From Maritimibacter sp. HL-12 (lineage in GTDB: Bacteria > Pseudomonadota > Alphaproteobacteria > Rhodobacterales > Rhodobacteraceae), in assembly GCF_900177545.1 (NCBI RefSeq), contig NZ_FXBQ01000001.1:1506122-1570121 (forward strand): DNA of 64,000 nt, in the 5' to 3' direction. Under the pieces are notes generated by a model that was not told where the DNA came from, searched no databases, and worked only from the letters and a program-made list of their open reading frames with translations. Positions 58,601 to 64,000 of this stretch are shown here, piece by piece. The translations under genes were made by a program, and so were the position numbers. Within the stretch, counting starts at the first letter, position 1; each line of letters begins with the position of its first letter.

Positions 58601-59263
58601 ATGTCATCCCCCGTGATCCAGCTTCTGGTGCTCGCCGCCATCGCGCTCTTTCTCATTCTCCGGCTGCGTGACGTGCTTGGCACCCGCGAAGGTTTCGAGA
58701 AGCCGAGTGTAACGCGCAAGGCCGATCCCCGCGAGGAAAAGCGCGGTCAGTTCCAGGTTATCGAGGGCGGCCCGGATGCCGATATCATCGATCACGTCCC
58801 CGAAGGTAGCGAGGCCGCGAAGGCTCTCGCAGCGATGAAGGCGGCAGATCCGAGCTTCAATGTCGGCGAGTTTCTCAGCGGCGCGCGCGGTGCCTACGAG
58901 ATGATCCTGATGGCGTTTGAAGCCGGCGATCTTTCCACGATCCGGCCGTTTCTTGCCGATGACGTCTACGAGTCCTTTGCGGCTGTCGTTGAAGAGCGCG
59001 CGAGGAAGGGTTTGACGGTCGAGGCCGATTTTGTAGGTTTGCGCGAGTTGAAGCTCCTCGACGCCGAGTTTGATCCGACCACCAATGAGGGCGAGGTCAC
59101 GGTGCGTTTCATTGGCGAGCTGACCTCGGTCGTGCGCGATAAATCGGGCGAGATCGTCGAGGGCAACCCGAAGGAAGTGAAGCGTCAGAAAGATGCATGG
59201 ACCTTTGCGCGCGTCATGGGAACCGACAACCCGAACTGGCTGCTCGTCGCAACCGGCGGCTAA
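58601..59263 (+). CDS. Tim44/TimA-family putative adaptor protein
   Basis: A protein of 220 residues with an N-terminal membrane helix (about 5-20, IQLLVLAAIALFLILRL) and a C-terminal Tim44-like domain (FNVGEFLSGARGAYEMILMAFEAGDL onwards). Mitochondrial Tim44 anchors Hsp70 to the import channel; the bacterial role is unclear, perhaps related to membrane protein handling. Its place beside secB and mltA is conserved around the origin of alphaproteobacteria. The ATG is chosen over a GTG two codons upstream. mltA starts 1 bp after its stop. Confidence 0.9.
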   Translation: MSSPVIQLLVLAAIALFLILRLRDVLGTREGFEKPSVTRKADPREEKRGQFQVIEGGPDADIIDHVPEGSEAAKALAAMKAADPSFNVGEFLSGARGAYEMILMAFEAGDLSTIRPFLADDVYESFAAVVEERARKGLTVEADFVGLRELKLLDAEFDPTTNEGEVTVRFIGELTSVVRDKSGEIVEGNPKEVKRQKDAWTFARVMGTDNPNWLLVATGG

Positions 59264-59264
59264 C

Positions 59265-60305
59265 ATGCTCCGCCGGCTTGGTCTGACGGTTGGTTTCGCG
59301 TTCTGTTTGAGCGGAACAGCGATCGCCGGACTGGACGAAGCCGAGGTCAGCATTCTCGATTTCTCCGACCTGGTGGGCTGGGAAGACGAAAACCACGTCG
59401 AAGCCCTCGCGGTTTTCAAGGAAACCTGCGCGCTCCTGAACGATCCGCAATGGCAACCGATTTGCAGCATCGCCGCCGCACATGAAGGCCCGGCGCGGAG
59501 TTTTTTCGAGCTGTTCTTCCGCCCCGTGCTCGTTGACGACGGCAAGGCAGGTCTGTTCACGGCTTATTACGAGCCTGAGATCCGTGGCTCCCGAACAAGG
59601 AGCGCCCGCTACAGGTATCCGGTTTATCGCAAGCCGCCCGAGGTGCCGCCGGGTGCCCAGTGGTATTCCCGTGAGGTCATCGAGCGCGACCGTGTTCTCG
59701 ATGGGCGCGGTCTGGAAATCGCATGGGCCGAGGACCCGGTGGAGCTTCAGTTCCTTCAGATCCAAGGCTCGGGACGGATCCGGCTGCCCGACGGCTCCGC
59801 CATTCGGCTTGGCTACGCCGGACACAACGGCCACCCCTTCCGGTCGCTCGGCGACGAGTTGGTGCGCCGCGGGGTCTATGACCCGCACCAGGTTTCCGCC
59901 CCGGTGATCCGCGCCTGGGTGCGTCGCAACCCGGTAGAGGGCGAAAAGCTGCTGCACCACAATTCTTCTTACGTGTTCTTCCGGGAGGTGGGCCACGTCC
60001 CCGCAGACCGCGGACCGCTTGGCGCGATGAACCGTTCGATCACCGCACATCGCACCTTGGCTGTCGATCCGGAATACACCCCCCTCGGTGCCCCGGTGTG
60101 GATGGAAAAGCAGGGTGACGCGCCGTTCAACCGCCTGATGATCGCACAGGATACGGGATCGCGGATCAAGGGCGCGCAGCGTGCGGATATTTTCTTCGGA
60201 ACCGGCGACGACGCGGGCGAGGAGGCGGGCCGGGTTCGTGATCCGGGCAGAATGGTCGTCTTGCTTCCGATCCAACACGCCTATGCGCTGAAGCCGGAGG
60301 GTTGA
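59265..60305 (+). CDS. mltA: murein transglycosylase A
   Basis: MltA cleaves peptidoglycan glycan strands to 1,6-anhydro products. The 346-residue protein has a signal peptide (MLRRLGLTVGFAFCLSGTAIAG). The motifs GLFTAYYEPEIRGS, LQIQGSGRIRLPDG with the beta-barrel substrate groove, and the 3D domain at the C-terminus (AQDTGSRIKGAQRADIFFG) with catalytic aspartate follow. There is no lipobox cysteine at the cleavage site, unlike E. coli MltA. Smr follows 3 bp after its stop. Confidence 0.95.
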   Translation: MLRRLGLTVGFAFCLSGTAIAGLDEAEVSILDFSDLVGWEDENHVEALAVFKETCALLNDPQWQPICSIAAAHEGPARSFFELFFRPVLVDDGKAGLFTAYYEPEIRGSRTRSARYRYPVYRKPPEVPPGAQWYSREVIERDRVLDGRGLEIAWAEDPVELQFLQIQGSGRIRLPDGSAIRLGYAGHNGHPFRSLGDELVRRGVYDPHQVSAPVIRAWVRRNPVEGEKLLHHNSSYVFFREVGHVPADRGPLGAMNRSITAHRTLAVDPEYTPLGAPVWMEKQGDAPFNRLMIAQDTGSRIKGAQRADIFFGTGDDAGEEAGRVRDPGRMVVLLPIQHAYALKPEG

Positions 60306-60308
60306 CCC

Positions 60309-60896
60309 TTGTCCCGCCGCAAGCCGCGCAAGATCCGGCAAGATGAGATTGATCTCTGGGCCAAGGTCGTGGAACACGCGGTCCCGCTCTACCCAACACG
60401 TCCTTTGGTGGCCGAAAAACAGTCTCTAACCCCGCCGAAACCAGCTTTTTCGCCGGTGCCTCGATTTCGACTTGGCGAAACGGCAAAGGCCGCTTTCCCG
60501 GCGCATAATCTGGCACGGCCGATCGTGGAACAGCTTGCGCAGCAGCCGGTTGCAATGGATCGAAAACGTTTCGCCAAGATGAAACGTGGCCGGATCTCGC
60601 CCGAGGCACGGATCGACCTTCACGGGATGACCACAGCCCAGGCCCATCCGGCCCTTACCCGTTTCATCCTTGATGCGGTGTCAGAGGATCGCCGGCTGGT
60701 TCTCGTGATTACCGGGAAAGGGAAAACCAGGGCCGACCATGGCCCGATCCCGGAGCGCCATGGCGTCTTGCGTCACCAGGTTCCGCACTGGCTGCACACG
60801 CCACCGCTCAAGGCCCACATCCTGCAGGTTTCTGACGCCCATGTGAAGCACGGCGGGCACGGCGCCTACTACGTTTACCTGCGCCGCAACCGTTAG
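60309..60896 (+). CDS. Smr/MutS2-family DNA-nicking domain protein
   Basis: A protein of 195 residues ending in an Smr domain: RIDLHGMTTAQAHPAL, LVLVITGKGK and AHVKHGGHGAYYVYLRR. Stand-alone Smr proteins have been reported to be nucleases acting on DNA or RNA. TTG 60309 is the start, behind GGAGGG at good spacing, 3 bp after mltA; this pairing is typical. It overlaps the convergent DUF900 gene by 4 bp (TTAG). Confidence 0.9.
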   Translation: MSRRKPRKIRQDEIDLWAKVVEHAVPLYPTRPLVAEKQSLTPPKPAFSPVPRFRLGETAKAAFPAHNLARPIVEQLAQQPVAMDRKRFAKMKRGRISPEARIDLHGMTTAQAHPALTRFILDAVSEDRRLVLVITGKGKTRADHGPIPERHGVLRHQVPHWLHTPPLKAHILQVSDAHVKHGGHGAYYVYLRRNR

Positions 60897-61996
60897 TCTT
60901 CCAAGGTGCCCACTTCGATGGTGTCGGCATCCTGCACCGACATGATCGAGTCGGGCTGTTCGCTCATCGCATCCGTCACGCCCTGCCCGAAGCTGCCGGT
61001 AAAGGCGCGCATGTTGCTCATGATCTTCAGGAAGGCAGGCGAGGTGATCGCGGTATCGTGGTTCAATATGCCCCTGGAAAAATCCGTCACATCAACAACA
61101 TTCACATCCAGATCCGAAAGCTCTCCTTCCAGACGGAGCGCGCCAACCCGGGTGTTGCCGTAAATTTCCGAAGCGGCAAACCGCAACACCCTGTCGCGCT
61201 TCGATGAAAAGACCACGAAGGGCTGCGGCACATTCCCGATCCGGCGAACCTGAGCCCGGAACACGTCGATATCGATATCGGGCGAAACGAGGATCACACC
61301 GTCGATCTTGCCCCGCGTCCCGGTGTCGCCGGCGATCGCGAACTCGCGCAAGGTTTCCATGATCAGCATCGAGCCCATCGAATGACCGATGATCAAGACA
61401 CCCTCGGCACCGGCAGCAATCACCGAACGGATCGTCGCCTGAAAACCGTCTCGGGCGTAGAGCATCGAGTCGCGGTCATAACCATAGCGCAAGAGTTTTT
61501 CCGCGCTGGGCCATGAGTAATGCACCGGCACGTCGTCCAGCCCGACATCGGTATAGAACTGCGAGAACCGGAACAGCCCGTCTTCGTAACCAGTGTTGTA
61601 GCCATGCACGAAGATCACGGCCCGGCGGCGCCCGGCGGGGCGGCTCATCAACTGGGCCCGGAGCTGACTGCGGAAAAGGGCTTCGTTGGGGAAGATCTCG
61701 TTGTTGAGGGTTGCGAAATGCTTGCGGGGGTTGGCTCTGAACGAAGGCAGGTTCAAGCTTCCCGCCCGGCGATCGGGTGGCACGGAGATATCGTAACGCC
61801 CGAAGGCAAGGCCTTCCCCGCGTCCGGACCCGAGCGATCCGTCATCTTTCAGGTTCCGGCTGGAGACGACGAGGATCGGTGCGATCGTGCCGCCCGCGGT
61901 GTTGACGTCTTCGAGCGAAACCATGCGCGCGCCGCCGGCGCAGGCCGAAAGCGCGAGGGTCGACGTGAGAGCAAGGCCGAAGCGGCGGCGATTCAT
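60893..61996 (-). CDS. alpha/beta-hydrolase lipoprotein (DUF900)
   Basis: A protein of 367 residues with an N-terminal signal carrying RRR and a lipobox LSAC (cysteine 19), so it may be a Tat-type lipoprotein. The DUF900 hydrolase domain contains FVHGYNTGYEDGLFR (oxyanion region), YSWPS and the nucleophile elbow GHSMGS, with a later aspartate and histidine completing the triad. Substrate is unknown; family members look like esterases. It lies downstream of hslU (52 bp) on the same strand. Confidence 0.88.
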   Translation of the reverse strand: MNRRRFGLALTSTLALSACAGGARMVSLEDVNTAGGTIAPILVVSSRNLKDDGSLGSGRGEGLAFGRYDISVPPDRRAGSLNLPSFRANPRKHFATLNNEIFPNEALFRSQLRAQLMSRPAGRRRAVIFVHGYNTGYEDGLFRFSQFYTDVGLDDVPVHYSWPSAEKLLRYGYDRDSMLYARDGFQATIRSVIAAGAEGVLIIGHSMGSMLIMETLREFAIAGDTGTRGKIDGVILVSPDIDIDVFRAQVRRIGNVPQPFVVFSSKRDRVLRFAASEIYGNTRVGALRLEGELSDLDVNVVDVTDFSRGILNHDTAITSPAFLKIMSNMRAFTGSFGQGVTDAMSEQPDSIMSVQDADTIEVGTLED

Positions 61997-62048
61997 GGCT
62001 GGTATCCCGTTCTTTTTCGGCAGCGCTACGCCGGAATCCGAAGCTGCG

Positions 62049-63359
62049 CTAGAGCATATACCGGCTGATATCGGCACTGCGCATCAATTCGCCGAGATTG
62101 GCCTCCACGAAGGCTTTGTCCACCACGATTTCCTCGCCCGACCGGTCCGGCGCGGTGTAGCTCAGTTCCTCGAACACGCGCTCCATCACGGTGTAGAGCC
62201 TGCGCGCCCCGATGTTCTCGACGCTCTGGTTCACTTCCGCGGCAATACCGGCGAGGGCCACGATGCCGTCGTCGGTAAATCTCACCCCCACCCCCTCGGT
62301 TTCCATCAGGGCGCTGTATTGCAGCGTGAGCGCATTGTCGGTCTCGGTCAGGATGCGCACGAAGTCCTGTTCGGTCAGCGCCGAAAGCTCCACCCGGATC
62401 GGCAACCGCCCCTGCAGCTCTGGCAGCAAGTCCGACGGTTTGGCGGTATGAAACGCGCCCGACGCGATGAACAGGATATGGTCGGTTTTCACCGGCCCAT
62501 GCTTGGTGCTTACCGTGGTGCCTTCGATCAGCGGCAGGAGATCCCGCTGCACGCCCTCGCGACTCACATCCCCGCCCCGCGCTTCGGCCCGGGCACAAAC
62601 CTTGTCGATCTCGTCAAGAAACACGATGCCGTTCTGCTCCACGGCTTCGAGCGCGGCGCGGTTGACGGTTTCGTCATCGAGGAGTTTGTCGGCCTCCTCG
62701 GCAATGAGAATATCGTGGCTTTCCGCAACCGTCATCTTTCGGCGCACGGTGCGCCCGCCAAACGCCTTTCCGAAGATGTCACCGAGCGACATGACACCCA
62801 TACCCATCCCGGGCTGCCCCGGGATATCGAGCATCGGCATTCCACCGCTCGAACTTTCCTGCAGATCCACCTCGATCTCGCGGTCGTCAAGATCGCCGGC
62901 CAGCAGCTTCTTGCGAAACATGTCGCGGGTCTGCTCCCGGGCGTCCTTGCCTGCGATAGCCTCGATCACGCGGTCTTCGGCGTTGCGTTCGGCGGCAGCT
63001 TTCACATCTTCGCGCATCTGCGCGCGCGTCAGGATGATCGCGGTATCGACCAGATCGCGCACGATCTGTTCCACATCGCGCCCGACATAGCCAACCTCGG
63101 TAAACTTCGTAGCCTCGACCTTGATGAAGGGCGCTTTCGCCAACCGGGCGAGGCGACGGGAGATTTCGGTTTTGCCAACCCCTGTGGGCCCGATCATCAG
63201 GATGTTCTTGGGGTAGACCTCCTCGCGCAACTCGGGCCCAAGCTGCTTGCGCCGCCAACGATTGCGCAAGGCAACCGCAACAGCACGCTTGGCATCCTTT
63301 TGCCCGATGATGAAACGATCGAGCTCGGAGACGATTTCCCTCGGGGTCAGATCGGTCAT
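62049..63359 (-). CDS. hslU: HslU (ClpY) AAA+ ATPase of the HslUV protease
   Basis: HslU unfolds substrates for the HslV peptidase. The 436-residue protein has Walker A GPTGVGKT (57-64), the I domain (about 105-235), Walker [12 protein letters not shown] and the C-terminal tail ADISRYML that inserts into HslV. It starts in a 4-bp overlap with hslV. This protease is heat-inducible in related bacteria; grpE and hrcA occur 19 kb away. Confidence 0.97.
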   Translation of the reverse strand: MTDLTPREIVSELDRFIIGQKDAKRAVAVALRNRWRRKQLGPELREEVYPKNILMIGPTGVGKTEISRRLARLAKAPFIKVEATKFTEVGYVGRDVEQIVRDLVDTAIILTRAQMREDVKAAAERNAEDRVIEAIAGKDAREQTRDMFRKKLLAGDLDDREIEVDLQESSSGGMPMLDIPGQPGMGMGVMSLGDIFGKAFGGRTVRRKMTVAESHDILIAEEADKLLDDETVNRAALEAVEQNGIVFLDEIDKVCARAEARGGDVSREGVQRDLLPLIEGTTVSTKHGPVKTDHILFIASGAFHTAKPSDLLPELQGRLPIRVELSALTEQDFVRILTETDNALTLQYSALMETEGVGVRFTDDGIVALAGIAAEVNQSVENIGARRLYTVMERVFEELSYTAPDRSGEEIVVDKAFVEANLGELMRSADISRYML

Positions 63360-63913
63360 TTCGAGATGGTCTCCACGGTGAGATTTCCGTTGGTATAGAC
63401 ACAGATATCGGCGGCAATACCCATGGCGATGCGGGCGATGTCCTCGGCCGTCTTGTCGCTTTCCATCAGCGCCCTTGCAGCGGCCAGCGCATAGTTTCCG
63501 CCCGATCCGATCGCGGTAACATCGTGCTCGGGTTCAAGCACGTCACCCGCCCCGGTAACGACAAAGAGGCCATCGCCATCGGTGACGATCAGCATGGCTT
63601 CAAGTTTTTGAAGATACTTGTCTGTGCGCCAGTCTTTCGCCAGCTCGACACAGGCGCGGGCGAGTTGTCCGGGCGTTGCTTCCAGCTTTGCCTCGAGGCG
63701 CTCAAGGAGCGTGAAAGCATCGGCGGTCGATCCGGCAAAGCCGGCAACGATCTCGTGCCCTCCAGGCGTCAGACGTCGAACCTTGCGGGCACTGCCCTTG
63801 ATCACGGTCTGGCCGAGGCTCACCTGCCCGTCGCCAGCGATAACCACGAGACCGCCCTTTTTAACCCCGATAATCGTGGTGCCGTGCCAGCCGGGGAAAT
63901 CCTTTTCAGCCAT
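63356..63913 (-). CDS. hslV: HslV (ClpQ) peptidase of the HslUV protease
   Basis: HslV is the threonine protease ring of HslUV. The 185-residue protein begins [19 protein letters not shown]; removal of the first 11 residues would expose catalytic T12. GSARKVRR and the [20 protein letters not shown] region are typical. The propeptide is longer than in E. coli but common in alphaproteobacteria. Its stop overlaps the hslU start (ATGA). Confidence 0.97.
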   Translation of the reverse strand: MAEKDFPGWHGTTIIGVKKGGLVVIAGDGQVSLGQTVIKGSARKVRRLTPGGHEIVAGFAGSTADAFTLLERLEAKLEATPGQLARACVELAKDWRTDKYLQKLEAMLIVTDGDGLFVVTGAGDVLEPEHDVTAIGSGGNYALAAARALMESDKTAEDIARIAMGIAADICVYTNGNLTVETISK

Positions 63914-64000
63914 ATCGCCTCCTTGAATGCTCCCCGCTATATGGCTTGGCAGGCTAGCGGCGACAACCTTGGCCGGGGGCCATTCTGGCGAAGAAAAGCC
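63914..64000 (-). promoter_or_regulatory. hslVU upstream region with possible heat-shock-type promoter
   Basis: The last 87 bp hold no gene I can support. On the minus strand GGTTGTCG (63961-63968) and CCATATAG (63937-63944) loosely resemble the -35 and -10 regions of RpoH promoters. The match is partial and the spacing a little long. AAGGAGG lies just before the hslV start. Confidence 0.3.

Overview
The window is 64 kb of GC-rich chromosome from an alphaproteobacterium, most likely a member of the Rhodobacterales (Roseobacter/Rhodobacter group). The grounds are a RegB/SenC/RegA redox locus near ahcY, the alphaproteobacterial forms of AddA, AddB and HemY, a Mic60-like protein between hemD and hemY, and the gene order parB-parA-rsmG-mnmG-mnmE-rho-hemJ // maf-aroE-coaE-dnaQ-secB, which resembles the origin region of Caulobacter and relatives. 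I see no rRNA, tRNA, CRISPR array, insertion sequence, integrase or prophage. This is core chromosome, not an accessory island, and I found no convincing new defence or mobile system.

Layout. 0-3.3 kb (-): hemY (cut by the left edge), Mic60-like protein, hemD. 3.4-6.6 kb (+): tsaD, gpsA, YciI, EVE and DUF1761 proteins. 6.8-9.6 kb (-): DUF2853, ketopantoate reductase, ahcY. 9.8-13.5 kb: HD hydrolase, then the regA/senC operon divergent from regB. 13.5-24.1 kb (+): a kinase-less PAS membrane protein (possibly DivL-like) behind a perfect CtrA box, then tsaE, amgK-like, murU-like, addB, addA, trxA. 24.2-26.3 kb: a tiny secreted/membrane peptide, two L,D-transpeptidases and a CAP lipoprotein. 26.4-30.4 kb (-): hslO, NUDIX, CCA-adding enzyme and an RNA uracil methyltransferase, in transcription order, tightly overlapping. 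30.4-32.6 kb: NUDIX, a response regulator-PP2C phosphatase, a small Hpt protein. 32.6-42.7 kb: ilvA, argG, GNAT, ribokinase-like, maeB, galE, mutS. 42.7-47 kb: grpE/hrcA, then rph, rdgB, hemW.

46.9-57.4 kb is the presumed replication-origin region. ParB, parA, rsmG, mnmG, mnmE, rho and hemJ point left; maf, aroE, coaE and dnaQ point right. Between hemJ and maf lies the only gene-free stretch above 300 bp (54287-54688), with an A/T-rich block and several near-consensus DnaA boxes. Two perfect 16-bp parS palindromes lie 1.9 kb apart, one inside rsmG and one at the start of mnmG, where its central GTG is probably the start codon. 57.4-64 kb continues with secB, fxsA, timA, mltA, smr, a DUF900 lipoprotein and hslUV.

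The genes cover tetrapyrrole synthesis (hemD, hemY, hemJ, hemW), redox sensing, tRNA and rRNA modification (tsaD, tsaE, mnmE, mnmG, rsmG, CCA enzyme), recombination and mismatch repair (addAB, mutS), protein quality control (hrcA, grpE, hslO, hslUV, secB), peptidoglycan turnover (mltA, amgK/murU-like, L,D-transpeptidases) and chromosome segregation. Main points for follow-up: the probable oriC, the parS-embedded start codon, the CtrA-box/kinase-less PAS gene, the response regulator-PP2C/Hpt pair, and four convergent gene pairs sharing a 4-bp YTAG stop overlap.
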